DNA of 64,000 bases from Citrobacter telavivensis (GCA_009363175.1 CP045205.1:1302001-1366000); one strand, 5' to 3'. Numbered from the stretch's first letter, positions 23,511 to 32,863 are shown. Program-made: numbers and translations. The notes: generated by a model not told the origin, from the letters alone.

Positions 23511-24416
23511 TCATTCATTTTCTTGTCGGATGGAGTGAATCATCGATTGTTTCGCCGTATTCAGGTGGTTTCGCAGCGCAAGAACCGCATCGAGATCGCT
23601 GCGGCAAATCAGCGCGCTGAGGATGGTCATGTGCTCATCAATGGCGATGATATTGCGTTGTTTAAGATCGCGTTCATCCCATTGGTAATGGAAATGGAAG
23701 ATCACGGAGATGATTTCAAGCGACTGATTAAAAAATATATTGTCGGCGGCAGAGAGCAGCAGCGCGTGAAAATCACGGTCTAACAGGGAGAACATGCGGA
23801 AGTTGCTACCGACGCTGTCGCGCAGCAGACGGTGGCGTTCAAGCAACATTTTTGCCTGCAGCCAGCGCGGATCGTCATCCGGCAAATTGAGAAAGTGTTG
23901 TAGCGCATGGGTTTCCAGCATCTCGCGCAGCTCAAAAAGCTGTTCGGCATAGGATTGATCGAACTTTTTCATGCTCCACTGGCCGCGCTTTTCACTCTGG
24001 ATGAGATTGTAACGCCCAAATTTTAAAAGGTATTCTCGCACCACTACCGGGCTGACGCCCGCCATCCGGGCCAGTTGAAGTTCAGAAAATGTCTCGCCAG
24101 CACGAAGCTGGCGCTGGTTAATCATCGTATAAAACGCCTGCTCAAAAATACGATTTTGCTCCGCCATGGAGGCAGTAGTACAGGCAAAACCATCATCATG
24201 TTCAGGGCTACGGGTAATGACATGGTCGTTGCCGACCAGGGTCAATACGCCGCACTCGCTGAGGTGATTGAGCATGTGCCGCACCGTGGTGCGACTGATG
24301 TTGTACATCTCGGCTAATGCGCTTTGCGACGGCAGCGGGGAAGGAAGATGACCGCGCGCCATATCATCGATCACCTGGTTAATGACATTGTGACGTAAAT
24401 TTTGCGAACGGCTCAT
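23511..24416 (-). CDS. lgoR: LgoR-like regulator with two GntR winged helices and an FCD domain
   Basis: 301 aa, longer than ordinary FCD regulators. Two DNA-binding units can be recognised: residues about 8-68 (PLPSQSALAEMYNISRTTVRHML) and about 88-150 (GETFSELQLARMAGVSPVVVREYLLKF). A helical FCD domain (about 155-295) follows. The length and place next to lgoD match E. coli LgoR (YjjM), which controls L-galactonate use. The start follows AAAGGAGATC. It lies between the divergent lgoD and the TRAP operon and probably controls both; a long palindrome just upstream is a likely site. Confidence 0.82.
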   Translation of the reverse strand: MSRSQNLRHNVINQVIDDMARGHLPSPLPSQSALAEMYNISRTTVRHMLNHLSECGVLTLVGNDHVITRSPEHDDGFACTTASMAEQNRIFEQAFYTMINQRQLRAGETFSELQLARMAGVSPVVVREYLLKFGRYNLIQSEKRGQWSMKKFDQSYAEQLFELREMLETHALQHFLNLPDDDPRWLQAKMLLERHRLLRDSVGSNFRMFSLLDRDFHALLLSAADNIFFNQSLEIISVIFHFHYQWDERDLKQRNIIAIDEHMTILSALICRSDLDAVLALRNHLNTAKQSMIHSIRQENE

Positions 24417-24434
24417 CGGGATCTCCTTTTGCCT

Positions 24435-24466
24435 GCATTAAAACCCGATTTAAAACATTTTAATGC
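24435..24466. promoter_or_regulatory. Palindrome between lgoR and lgoD (candidate LgoR operator)
   Basis: GCATTAAAA and TTTTAATGC are 9-bp perfect inverted arms with 14 nt between them, 19 bp upstream of lgoR and 89 bp upstream of lgoD. The unusual width of the site may suit a regulator with two winged helices per chain. Confidence 0.55.
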
Positions 24467-24555
24467 GCAGGGTTTCACAAATTAGCTTTCTCGTTACGCG
24501 GCTATTTCTATTTTCATCAATATCTGAAGCAACAAAGAAACAGGAGCGCATAACG

Positions 24556-25578
24556 ATGTCCACAATGAATATGTTGATTTGCCAGGAACCCAGGAAATTA
24601 ATTCATGAGAAACGCGACATTCCGATTCCGGATAAACATGAAGCATTAATTAAAATTAAGTCTGTCGGTATATGTGGAACCGATATTCATGCCTGGGGAG
24701 GCAATCAACCTTTTTTCAGTTATCCACGCGTATTAGGCCATGAAATATGTGGGGATATTGTGACGCTCGGCAAGAAGGTAACGCAATTTAAGGTGGGTCA
24801 GCAGGTGGCGGTAATTCCCTACGTTGCGTGCCAGCAGTGTCCGGCGTGTCTGGGGGGACGGACGAACTGCTGTGAGAAGATCTCCGTGATCGGCGTGCAT
24901 CAGGATGGGGGTTTTAGCGAGTATCTCAGCGTTCCGGTGACCAATCTGTTGCAGGCGGAGGGGATTGATCCTCACGCGGCAGCCTTGATCGAGCCTTACG
25001 CGATCAGCGCGCATGCGGTGCGTCGGGCAGCGATCGCACCGGGTGATCAGGTGCTGGTCGTTGGGGCCGGGCCGATTGGGATCGGGGCGGCAGCGATTGC
25101 GAGGGCTGATGGGGCACAGGTGGTGGTGGCCGATACCAGTATCGCTCGTCGCGAACACGTGACTTCCCGCCTCGGCCTGCCGGTGGTGGATCCCTCTGCG
25201 GACGATTTTGAGGCTCAGCTACGTTCGCAATTTGGCGGTTCGCTGGCGCAGAAGGTGCTCGATGCGACGGGTAACCAGCATGCCATGAACAATACCGTTA
25301 ACCTGATCCGCCACGGCGGCACCATTGTTTTTGTCGGGCTGTTCAAAGGCGACTTGCAGTTCTCTGACCCGGAATTTCACAAGAAAGAGACCACTATGAT
25401 GGGCAGTCGTAACGCCACGCCGGAGGATTTTGCGAAGGTGGGACGGCTGATGGCGGAAGGCAAACTGAACGCTGAAATGATGCTTACGCATCGCTATCCG
25501 TTTAGCCAACTAGCGGAGGTCTTCGAACGCGATGTGATTAATAACCGGACGCTAATCAAAGGGGTGATTACGTTCTGA
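24556..25578 (+). CDS. lgoD: L-galactonate-5-dehydrogenase
   Basis: 340 aa. Zinc-dependent medium-chain dehydrogenase: catalytic zinc Cys in GICGTDIHAWG, GHE near residue 62, four structural-zinc cysteines in CQQCPACLGGRTNCC, and the nucleotide fold GAGPIGIGAAA. Sequence agrees closely with E. coli LgoD (YjjN), which oxidises L-galactonate to D-tagaturonate with NAD, feeding the hexuronate pathway. The 24556 ATG gives the known length; earlier in-frame starts are not needed. A strong terminator follows. Import is probably by the TRAP system encoded on the other side of lgoR. Confidence 0.92.
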   Translation: MSTMNMLICQEPRKLIHEKRDIPIPDKHEALIKIKSVGICGTDIHAWGGNQPFFSYPRVLGHEICGDIVTLGKKVTQFKVGQQVAVIPYVACQQCPACLGGRTNCCEKISVIGVHQDGGFSEYLSVPVTNLLQAEGIDPHAAALIEPYAISAHAVRRAAIAPGDQVLVVGAGPIGIGAAAIARADGAQVVVADTSIARREHVTSRLGLPVVDPSADDFEAQLRSQFGGSLAQKVLDATGNQHAMNNTVNLIRHGGTIVFVGLFKGDLQFSDPEFHKKETTMMGSRNATPEDFAKVGRLMAEGKLNAEMMLTHRYPFSQLAEVFERDVINNRTLIKGVITF

Positions 25579-25589
25579 CGATTGCCATG

Positions 25590-25624
25590 CAGCGCCCGGG
25601 GTTGTGTTGGGCGCTGTTTTTTTT
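25590..25624 (+). terminator. Rho-independent terminator after lgoD
   Basis: CAGCGCCC / GGGCGCTG form an 8-bp stem followed by eight T residues (25617-25624). It lies 11 bp after the lgoD stop and before the converging opgB. Confidence 0.9.
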
Positions 25625-25635
25625 ATCACCGGTGG

Positions 25636-27927
25636 TCAGCCCTGGGCGCTGACCACTTTGATTTCAACCATCCCGATCCCCAGCTTACGCGGCGAGTGGC
25701 CGAGGATGTTGCCTTCGTTGGTCGGGACCGGATCGGGCGGGACAATCACCAGCGTATCCGCATCCGTCGGGTTGTCGAAATGCAGCGTGGTGGTGGTGAC
25801 ATCGTGACTTAACACCAGCGTCTGCTCTTCCTGGCCTACACGCACCGGAATCGGGCGATTGGCATTGTCGCCAAAGGCTTTCGCAGTGATCACCATGTCG
25901 AATTTTTTCGGCAGCGGCTGTTTGTACTCGATCTTCACTTCTTCCGCCAGCTGCGCGTTGGACCAGCGTCCCCAGGATTCCGGACGAGAAATCCCGCTGA
26001 ACTGCTTCACCTCTTCCGGCGCGCCCGCCACGTTGAAGACAAAACTGTCGGCTTTATAGCGGATGTCGTTGTCGACGATTTTCAGGGTATCGACGTTGCC
26101 TTTATAACGCTCCATGTCGATCACCGTGTCTTTAAAGGCCGTTTTACCTTTCCACTGCGCTTTATCAACATGCTGAACGATTTGTTCTCCGCCAAGCTGG
26201 CCCTGCGAGACGCACCAGTCGGTTGAGAGCGCCAGCGCCGGTGACCATAACTGGCCCATTTTGTAGCAGCGATCGACCCAGACGAAGTTATCGCGAGGGG
26301 CAAAATCGGCAAGCTGGAAGCGCAGCGGGGCGGAGTATTCGCTTTCCGGGAGGGGTTCGACGCGCTTATCCGATATCCTCAACAGCAGCGGCAGACGGAA
26401 ATGGCTGCCGGAGAAGGCGATCATATTTTTATCCCGGTCGACGGTGAAGTCTTTCATCTCTTTCGGGAAGTTCCACAGGCGAATAATGTCCGGCTTCATA
26501 GCGAGGACCTTTTCTTTACTGTTGAGGAACACTTCCGACATCGACTGACCCGACAGGCTGCTGCGTCCCAGGCCGATATAGTTATCGCCGCCGAGAATAT
26601 CCAGTACCGTCGCGCCGTTATCCATGGTGTTACGTTTGACCGCCAGCGTCTCCTGCTGAGGCTTGTCGCCACGGATCACGAAGAACAGGTTGTTACGATC
26701 CTGTTTGTTCAGGTATTTCCATGCGCTGTTGTTCATCGCCAGATGGTCTGAAGAGACCACAATGACGGTATCTTTAAACCACGGTGAGGCTTTGATTTTA
26801 TTGATAAACGCCGCGATGTTTTCCTGGCTACAGCTGACGGCGCTAAAAGACTGATTGGGTTTACCGTCGAAATCATAGCGTTTGCGCTGACAGGCGCGCG
26901 AGATAAAACCATCCGGATGATGGGTATCGACCGTCAGGGTAAACAACGAAAAACGCTGGCCGGAGCGAGAGAGTGCTTCGAACTTCTTCCACGCTTCATC
27001 CAGTACCGTATCGTCATAGAAACCCCAATCGTTACGGTAAGTTGGATCGGCGACGACGCTTTTTAGCTCTTCGGCGCCATACAGATAATCGAAGCCGTGG
27101 GACTTCAGGAACACGTCTTTCCCGGCAAAACGCAGGTTTGCGCCCTGCACAAAGTGGTTCTGGTAGCCGGAGTTTTTCAGGATATCCCCAAGACAGAGAT
27201 TCTGCGGGAAGAAGCTGGAGACCGATGCTGACGCATTGCCTTCAAACGGTGCGAACAGGGGGATGCCACACTGGGAGGCGACCATCCCGGCGATGGTGTA
27301 GTCTGTTCCCGGTAACTGCTGGGTATGGCTAAAATCCATACCTTCGTTTTTCAACGCGCCGAGTTCCGGAGTGAGTTCCGGGAAGGCCTCATTGTCGAAA
27401 TAGGTTCGCTCCAGGCTTTCACCGTAGATGTACACCAGATTCAGCTTCGGGTTGGGTATGCTTTTCGCCGGTTCTTTATAGTAGGCCGCGAAATCGGGAT
27501 CGCCGTCGCGGGTCTGAGATTTGACCAGCTCGCTGATCTGACGAAATGCCGGGCTGGCATCGACGGAACCCAGCGCCAACAGTAGTGCCAGCAGGCTGTA
27601 ACCAAAATGGTGAGGATGATGACGGCGACGACGCAGCACCCAGCCCAGCGTGCCAAACACAGCCACGAGCGCCAGCGCAATGCCAATGCCCGGCAAAATG
27701 TATTTGCCGACACCGGCCCCCGTCAGACTGTTCGTCAACGTGTAGAGTACTGCATCGTTAATGCCATCACCTGTGAAATAGTCGCTGGCAAATAGCGTGA
27801 TATTCAGAACCACAAAAAGTCCCAGCACCGTCAGGGTGGCGATAAACCACCAGGTGTTGCGACCCGCTTTCCAGGCATAAATCAGTACAGAGGCAAGAAA
27901 CAGCGCGATGGAGAGTAACTCAGACAA
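25636..27927 (-). CDS. opgB: Phosphoglycerol transferase I
   Basis: 763 aa, equal to E. coli OpgB (MdoB). Four membrane segments occupy about residues 1-150, then a large periplasmic domain of the sulfatase/LTA synthase type: YIYGESLERTYFD carries the nucleophile region, and VIVVSSDHLAMNN supplies metal-binding Asp and His. It moves phosphoglycerol from phosphatidylglycerol to membrane-derived oligosaccharides (osmoregulated periplasmic glucans). Convergent with lgoD. Same neighbours as in E. coli (lgoD and yjjA). Confidence 0.95.
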   Translation of the reverse strand: MSELLSIALFLASVLIYAWKAGRNTWWFIATLTVLGLFVVLNITLFASDYFTGDGINDAVLYTLTNSLTGAGVGKYILPGIGIALALVAVFGTLGWVLRRRRHHPHHFGYSLLALLLALGSVDASPAFRQISELVKSQTRDGDPDFAAYYKEPAKSIPNPKLNLVYIYGESLERTYFDNEAFPELTPELGALKNEGMDFSHTQQLPGTDYTIAGMVASQCGIPLFAPFEGNASASVSSFFPQNLCLGDILKNSGYQNHFVQGANLRFAGKDVFLKSHGFDYLYGAEELKSVVADPTYRNDWGFYDDTVLDEAWKKFEALSRSGQRFSLFTLTVDTHHPDGFISRACQRKRYDFDGKPNQSFSAVSCSQENIAAFINKIKASPWFKDTVIVVSSDHLAMNNSAWKYLNKQDRNNLFFVIRGDKPQQETLAVKRNTMDNGATVLDILGGDNYIGLGRSSLSGQSMSEVFLNSKEKVLAMKPDIIRLWNFPKEMKDFTVDRDKNMIAFSGSHFRLPLLLRISDKRVEPLPESEYSAPLRFQLADFAPRDNFVWVDRCYKMGQLWSPALALSTDWCVSQGQLGGEQIVQHVDKAQWKGKTAFKDTVIDMERYKGNVDTLKIVDNDIRYKADSFVFNVAGAPEEVKQFSGISRPESWGRWSNAQLAEEVKIEYKQPLPKKFDMVITAKAFGDNANRPIPVRVGQEEQTLVLSHDVTTTTLHFDNPTDADTLVIVPPDPVPTNEGNILGHSPRKLGIGMVEIKVVSAQG

Positions 27928-28157
27928 CGGACGATCCTCACAAATAGCCTTGCGATAAGGCTCTAAACCAGGTGTTCGACTGGCAGTTCAGCGTTTACAG
28001 AAAGTACAATGTAATGGGGTTGTCACTTAGCTGCAATTCTAGTGACATTTAATTACGTTGTTATTCAGAATTGGTTTAGATCGGGACTTTTTTGATCGCC
28101 GTCACCTCCCGTTGTTCCTGAGGTGGGCAAAAGAGAAGGGCGAAAAGGGACGAGAAG

Positions 28158-28192
28158 CGCCGCGTCTGGCGAAAAACGGCCAAAACGCGGCG
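28158..28192. terminator. Stem-loop downstream of yjjA
   Basis: CGCCGCGT at 28158-28165 pairs with ACGCGGCG at 28185-28192 around a 19-nt loop that can itself pair (GGC...GCC). It sits 8 bp beyond the yjjA stop. Without a clear T run it is a possible rather than certain terminator. The remaining opgB-yjjA gap shows no gene. Confidence 0.4.
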
Positions 28193-28199
28193 TCGGGAA

Positions 28200-28691
28200 T
28201 CAGGAAATAAAGCTCATACCCTGTTTGAGCACCAGGTCGCAGGCTTTGGTTTTCACTTTTTCTGCGAGCGGCGTGCTGCCGATGTTGTTCAGGTTAAGCT
28301 GCTGACCATCTTTGGTATTGAGCAGACCCTGAATACCGTCCAGATAGTTGGTGTCCTGTTTTTGCTCGGTTGCGCCGAGACCCAGTTTATCCAGTACCTG
28401 ATTTTTCACATTTTCCGCATCGGTAACGGAAGCCAGCTTCTGCTTCGCGCAGTACTGTAAAATCCCGGCTGCGTTATTCATATTGTTTGCACTCAGTGCC
28501 TGGTTGCCGCCATTCAGCAGGCTGGTCAGGGAAGAGAGCGACGTGCCGCTTTGCGATGAGGTGGTACTCTGCTTGCTCAGTTCGCTGGCGGCGCTGGAGA
28601 GCGAGTCTTGCCAGGAGGCGGCGAAAGTATTGGCTGCGAAGCAGGCGCTGGCCGCTATCGCGCAGCACAGCAAACGTTTTGTCGTTTTCAT
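28200..28691 (-). CDS. yjjA: DUF2501 periplasmic protein YjjA
   Basis: 163 aa. A signal peptide (about residues 1-24, ending TFA-AS) shows export. The mature part is Ser/Gln-rich at first and then helical, with one Cys pair (ILQYCAK and KTKACDL) that could form a disulfide. It matches E. coli YjjA in length and position upstream of dnaTC. Function unknown. Confidence 0.9.
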   Translation of the reverse strand: MKTTKRLLCCAIAASACFAANTFAASWQDSLSSAASELSKQSTTSSQSGTSLSSLTSLLNGGNQALSANNMNNAAGILQYCAKQKLASVTDAENVKNQVLDKLGLGATEQKQDTNYLDGIQGLLNTKDGQQLNLNNIGSTPLAEKVKTKACDLVLKQGMSFIS

Positions 28692-28751
28692 TATGATTAC
28701 TCGTGTATAGACCTTCGTCGAAGTATAGCGCCGCTCAGTCTAAGAATGGTC

Positions 28752-29489
28752 TTAATACTCTTTGCCGGTTACCCGACTGCGGAAACTGTCCCAGTTGAAG
28801 ATCACCCACAGGCTGTTGCCCAGTCGCATGCGATCCATCACGCGTTCACCCAGCAGCTTGGTCATTTCTTCCATATTACTGTTGGTGAGCATGCCGGTTG
28901 GGCGCTTTGAAGAGGAACGACGATCGACGATCTGGTTGATGATCACTTTTTCATAGCGTGATTCGGTTTGTACGCCGATCTCATCAATGACCAGTAGATC
29001 AACATTGCTGAGATCGTTCAGCAACTGTTCTTCGCTGGTCTGGCGATTGCTGAACGTCTCTTTCATCGCCGACATGATGTCTGCCACGGTGATAATCAGC
29101 ACCGACTTTCCGCGCAGCAGCAGTTCGTTACAGATTGCCGCAGCGAGATGGTTTTTCCCCGTCCCCGGTTTGCCGGAGAAGATAAAACTGGCGATGTTGC
29201 CATCAAACTCTTCCACATACTGGCGCGCTTTGCTCAGCGCATTCATCTGACCTTCGCATTCAACATGATAGTTATCGAACGAGCAGTTCTGGTGCAACGG
29301 ACGAATGCCGGAACGGTTAAAGGTGCGCTGCATTTTCATCGCCCGATTTTCGCGAGCCAGCGCGGCGGCGCGAATTTCACCTTGCTCCTTCTGCCATGCC
29401 AGTAGCTCTTCACCCGTTTTGAACGCGGGTTCGATATGGGCTGGCATCATTTTTTGCAGACGTTTCATCAGATCGCCAACGTTTTTCAT
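28752..29489 (-). CDS. dnaC: DNA replication protein DnaC (helicase loader)
   Basis: 245 aa as in E. coli. An N-terminal DnaB-binding region is followed by an AAA+ ATPase domain with Walker A FSGKPGTGKNH (about residues 104-114), Walker B LLVIDEIGV (about 165-173) and the arginine finger near the end. DnaC holds the DnaB helicase in an open ring and loads it at the origin or at restart sites. It lies 2 bp after dnaT, forming the dnaTC operon. Confidence 0.97.
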   Translation of the reverse strand: MKNVGDLMKRLQKMMPAHIEPAFKTGEELLAWQKEQGEIRAAALARENRAMKMQRTFNRSGIRPLHQNCSFDNYHVECEGQMNALSKARQYVEEFDGNIASFIFSGKPGTGKNHLAAAICNELLLRGKSVLIITVADIMSAMKETFSNRQTSEEQLLNDLSNVDLLVIDEIGVQTESRYEKVIINQIVDRRSSSKRPTGMLTNSNMEEMTKLLGERVMDRMRLGNSLWVIFNWDSFRSRVTGKEY

Positions 29490-29491
29490 GG

Positions 29492-30031
29492 TTAACCTCT
29501 AAAACCCGGTGGAATTTGATTATCTGGTTCGCTGACCGTGTTCACATCGCGCTTTGGCAGGCCACCATTGCTCGCGCGACCGATCTGGACGCTGCGTGCC
29601 AGTTTTTGCTGCCATTGCACGTGATGAAAAACTTTGCCTTCCGCTTGCCAGTAAGCCACGAATGAGGCCAGTTCTTCGGCGGTGACCGGTTCTCTTAACG
29701 CCACGCCCCACAGCGCGGCCTGACGCTGAAAGTCGTCATCCGGCTGCCAGTCGGGGTACATGGCGAATTTCCCCAGCGGTACGGCGACCGGTACAGGCTG
29801 CGGTTCTTCATAAAACTGTGCATCCAGCGTCACATCGCTCCCCGGTCGGGCGAGCTTTTCTTCGAGCGCCAGCAGTTGTGCCAGACGAGCGGGGGTCAGC
29901 GCGTAAAAGGCCGGGGCGTTATTGGCAAACACCGCCACCGCGCCGCCTTCTGACTTCGCCAGCACCGTCTGATGATCGTGTAATAAGGCGTCAATACCAA
30001 TGACGTCTGGGGTCAAAATTCTGGATGACAT
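29492..30031 (-). CDS. dnaT: Primosomal protein DnaT (protein I)
   Basis: 179 aa from ATG 30031, which gives the E. coli length and an MSSRxLTPD start; a longer in-frame start is not supported. DnaT takes part in PriA-PriB-dependent replication restart, helping to hand DnaB-DnaC to the fork. The C-terminal part (KVFHHVQWQQKLARS...) binds single-stranded DNA. Followed by dnaC after 2 bp. Confidence 0.96.
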   Translation of the reverse strand: MSSRILTPDVIGIDALLHDHQTVLAKSEGGAVAVFANNAPAFYALTPARLAQLLALEEKLARPGSDVTLDAQFYEEPQPVPVAVPLGKFAMYPDWQPDDDFQRQAALWGVALREPVTAEELASFVAYWQAEGKVFHHVQWQQKLARSVQIGRASNGGLPKRDVNTVSEPDNQIPPGFRG

Positions 30032-30127
30032 AACGTTTCTCAAGACTGACTGCAACCGAGAAGGGACACTGCTTCTATAGTAACACATCGATGAGGAGCA
30101 GCGGCAGGGATGCGCCTGCCGCGGCGA

Positions 30128-30601
30128 TTAAACGCGTGGGCGTTTCCGGTAGAGCCACAGGCCGGGCACGGAGAGTCCGATCGAAAGCGCGCCCACAATC
30201 GACGAGGCTTTCAGGAAATTGGTCAACAGCGTAATCATCAACGGTTCGCTGTAGCCGAAGTGGCTGATTTTCACCGCCGAGATCATCGCCGTATAGGCTG
30301 AGATTCCAGGGAACATCGGGATCACCGCCGCAACGGTAAACACTTTGGGATGCGCCAGATACCAGCGCGACCATTGAATGCCAATGCTACCGACGAGCAG
30401 CGAGGCGACAAACGTGGACCATTCAATATTAAATCCGGCGGTCATCATCACCATCCGCGAACCGTGACCGAGCGCGCCAAGCAGCGCACACCAGGGCAGC
30501 GCGCGGTGCGGGACGTTAAAGACCATCGCGAACCCCACGGCGGGGATCGCGGAAAGCAACATGTCCTGCATTAGCGCAAGAATGAAATCGATTATACCCA
30601 T
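30128..30601 (-). CDS. yjjB: YjjB, succinate exporter subunit (ThrE-like, DUF3815)
   Basis: 157 aa starting at 30601, as in E. coli. About four to five membrane segments with ThrE-family stretches (AHPKVFTVAAVIPMFPGISAY) in the C-terminal half. YjjB corresponds to the C-terminal half of one-piece threonine/serine exporters and works with YjjP, its N-terminal half; in E. coli the pair exports succinate. It overlaps yjjP by 10 bp. Confidence 0.93.
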   Translation of the reverse strand: MGIIDFILALMQDMLLSAIPAVGFAMVFNVPHRALPWCALLGALGHGSRMVMMTAGFNIEWSTFVASLLVGSIGIQWSRWYLAHPKVFTVAAVIPMFPGISAYTAMISAVKISHFGYSEPLMITLLTNFLKASSIVGALSIGLSVPGLWLYRKRPRV

Positions 30602-31368
30602 CCGCGAAGCCCCCAAAGTGTCAGCGCCATGACCACGCCCACGCAGGTCGCGAGCGTCAGCAGGCTGGCGATAGCCCAGCGCGCCAGACCGGTATTAATG
30701 TGTCCTTTAAACATATCCGCCACCGCATTGATCAGCGGAAAGCCGGGAACCAGCAGCAAGACGCTGGCGGCCATTGCCACCGAGGGCGTCTGGCTAAAGG
30801 TAGGAAGATGCAGCATCAGACCGGAAATGGTGGTCGCGACAAATGCGGTAACGCAAAAGTTGATCTGCGGATGTAAATGGCGATGTGCCAGGATCTGACG
30901 AATATACATCGCCACCATACTGGCAAAAAAGGTAATCACCGCGCCGTCCCAACCACCATCATTCAGCTTACAGAAGCAGGCACAGGAGAGGCCGACCATT
31001 AGCGCGACCAGCCAGCGCGGATAGCGCAAGGGTCTGACCTGACTGAAGCGCTTCTCTACGCCTTTGTAATCCAGCAGCTTGTGTTCGGCGAGAATGACGA
31101 TGTGCTGAACCTCCGTGACCACATGCATATTAATGCCGCGATCCTGGTTTTTTCGCGTGGAGGTCAGGCATTGCCCGTCTTTAATGGTGGTCAGAACGAT
31201 AGCATTGGAGGAGATAGCGCTTTCGACGCTGTCCATCCCCAATGCCAGCCCAAGTCGGGTAGAAAGTTCATCAACCAACGCGCTCTCCGCGCCGTGTTGC
31301 AGTAAAAAAAGCCCACACTGAATGCATAACCGTGTAACCGTTCGCTGTAATGACTGCTCTTCTTGCAT
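30592..31368 (-). CDS. yjjP: YjjP, succinate exporter subunit (ThrE-like, DUF1212)
   Basis: 258 aa (E. coli 256). The cytoplasmic N-terminal part (about residues 1-110) carries the ThrE/DUF1212 pattern CGLFLLQHGAESALVDE; five or so membrane helices follow, including LLLVPGFPLINAVADM. Works with YjjB as a split ThrE-type exporter of succinate. Promoter-proximal gene of yjjPB. The 295-bp gap to pobA holds only promoters as far as I can see. Confidence 0.93.
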   Translation of the reverse strand: MQEEQSLQRTVTRLCIQCGLFLLQHGAESALVDELSTRLGLALGMDSVESAISSNAIVLTTIKDGQCLTSTRKNQDRGINMHVVTEVQHIVILAEHKLLDYKGVEKRFSQVRPLRYPRWLVALMVGLSCACFCKLNDGGWDGAVITFFASMVAMYIRQILAHRHLHPQINFCVTAFVATTISGLMLHLPTFSQTPSVAMAASVLLLVPGFPLINAVADMFKGHINTGLARWAIASLLTLATCVGVVMALTLWGLRGWV

Positions 31369-31663
31369 GACTCGCCCTGGCTGAAAAGACGTGTTGCGTA
31401 CTGTCGAATGACGAAAGACTCCTTTGTATCACGAAGCGCGCATTTTTTGGCTCCGGCTGAGATCAATCTTTTTGTTGAAAAAAGAACCTGCCATGCGGTG
31501 GCCAGAATTTGAACTGCTCCACAGTTTTGCTAAATCGGTGAAAAGTGCAATTTTTGCCCGCATTTGGACCTTCTTTTTCTGTGCCTGCTTATCAAAAATG
31601 CAATTTGAAACTTTTATTCAACATTGATTAAACAAATAATCAACCAAGCAGGTGGGGAATGTA

Positions 31664-32851
31664 ATGAAAACTCAGGTCGCAATTATTGGGGCAGGACCTT
31701 CTGGGCTGCTGTTAGGTCAGTTGCTGCATAAGGCGGGGATCCGCACACTCATCATTGAACGTCAGACGCCAGAGTATGTGTTGGGGCGCATCCGGGCAGG
31801 GATCCTCGAGAGTGGAACCGTCTCGCTCTTGCGGGAGGCCGGCGTGGCGCAGCGTATGGACAGCGAAGGTCTGGTGCATCACGGCGTTGAGTTTATTTTT
31901 GACGGTAAACGCATTCCCGTCGCGCTGAGCGAATTAACCGGCGGCAAAAGCGTAATGGTCTACGGGCAGACGGAAGTCACACGGGACCTGATGCAGGCGC
32001 GTAGCGATTGTGGCGCGCCTACGATTTATGGCGTCCAGCAGGTTGAGATTCACGATGCCAAAAGTGACCGCCCCTCAGTCACGTTTGAGAAAGAGGGGGA
32101 GAAGTGCCGCATTGAGTGTGATTTCATTGCCGGGTGTGATGGATTCCACGGCATTTCGCGACAAAGTATTCCGCGAGATGTCATCCGCGAGTACGAAAGT
32201 ATCTGGCCGTTTGGCTGGCTGGGGTTACTTGCCGATACGCCGCCGGTCAATCCGGAGTTGATTTATGCGCATCATGAGCGCGGATTTGTACTTTGTAGTC
32301 AGCGCTCACTAACCAGAAGTCGCTACTATTTGCAGGTCCCGCTCAGCGAGCAGGTGGAATCCTGGAGCGATGAGCGCTTCTGGGGCGAGCTGAAACGGCG
32401 TTTGCCTGAGGAACTGGCCACGAAGTTAGTGACTGGTCACTCACTTGAAAAGAGTATCGCGCCATTACGCAGCTACGTGGTGGAACCGATGCAGTACGGC
32501 AAGCTCTTTCTGGTCGGTGATGCGGCACATATCGTTCCGCCGACCGGTGCAAAGGGGCTGAATCTGGCCGCGTCTGACGTGAATTATTTATGGCGTATTT
32601 TGACGCAGTACTATCAGCACGGGCGTAGCGATCTGCTGGCGACCTATTCCCGGTTGGCCCTTAACCGGGTGTGGAAAGGAGAGCGATTCAGCTGGTTTAT
32701 GACCCACCTGCTGCATGATTTTCAGGAAAAGAGCGATTTTGATCGCAAGATGCAGGAGGCGGATCGTCAGTACTATCTGGGTTCGAGGGCTGGGCTGACG
32801 ACGATTGCGGAGAACTACGTCGGACTGCCTTATGAAACGGTGGGTAAATGA
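31664..32851 (+). CDS. pobA: 4-hydroxybenzoate 3-monooxygenase
   Basis: 395 aa, one residue longer than the classic Pseudomonas enzyme. FAD-binding GAGPSG at 9-14, a CDG motif near 158-160 and GDAAH at 285-289 are present. All active-site residues of p-hydroxybenzoate hydroxylase keep their numbering: Tyr201, Ser212, Arg214, Arg220, Pro293, Thr294, Asn300 and Tyr385. It converts 4-hydroxybenzoate, NADPH and O2 to protocatechuate. ATG 31664 follows a GGTGGGGA ribosome site. A PobR-type regulator follows in the same direction. The ring-cleavage genes are not in the window. Absent from K-12 at this locus. Confidence 0.95.
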   Translation: MKTQVAIIGAGPSGLLLGQLLHKAGIRTLIIERQTPEYVLGRIRAGILESGTVSLLREAGVAQRMDSEGLVHHGVEFIFDGKRIPVALSELTGGKSVMVYGQTEVTRDLMQARSDCGAPTIYGVQQVEIHDAKSDRPSVTFEKEGEKCRIECDFIAGCDGFHGISRQSIPRDVIREYESIWPFGWLGLLADTPPVNPELIYAHHERGFVLCSQRSLTRSRYYLQVPLSEQVESWSDERFWGELKRRLPEELATKLVTGHSLEKSIAPLRSYVVEPMQYGKLFLVGDAAHIVPPTGAKGLNLAASDVNYLWRILTQYYQHGRSDLLATYSRLALNRVWKGERFSWFMTHLLHDFQEKSDFDRKMQEADRQYYLGSRAGLTTIAENYVGLPYETVGK

Positions 32852-32863
32852 TGAGGAAAAATG

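Noticed and set aside
24463..24555. Longer version of lgoD starting upstream of 24556
   Set aside because: The extra residues would cover the palindromic operator and are not part of the known 340-aa protein.
31424..31627. Possible small gene of 67 codons between yjjP and pobA
   Set aside because: No ribosome site, atypical composition, and it overlaps the region where promoters of yjjP and pobA should lie.
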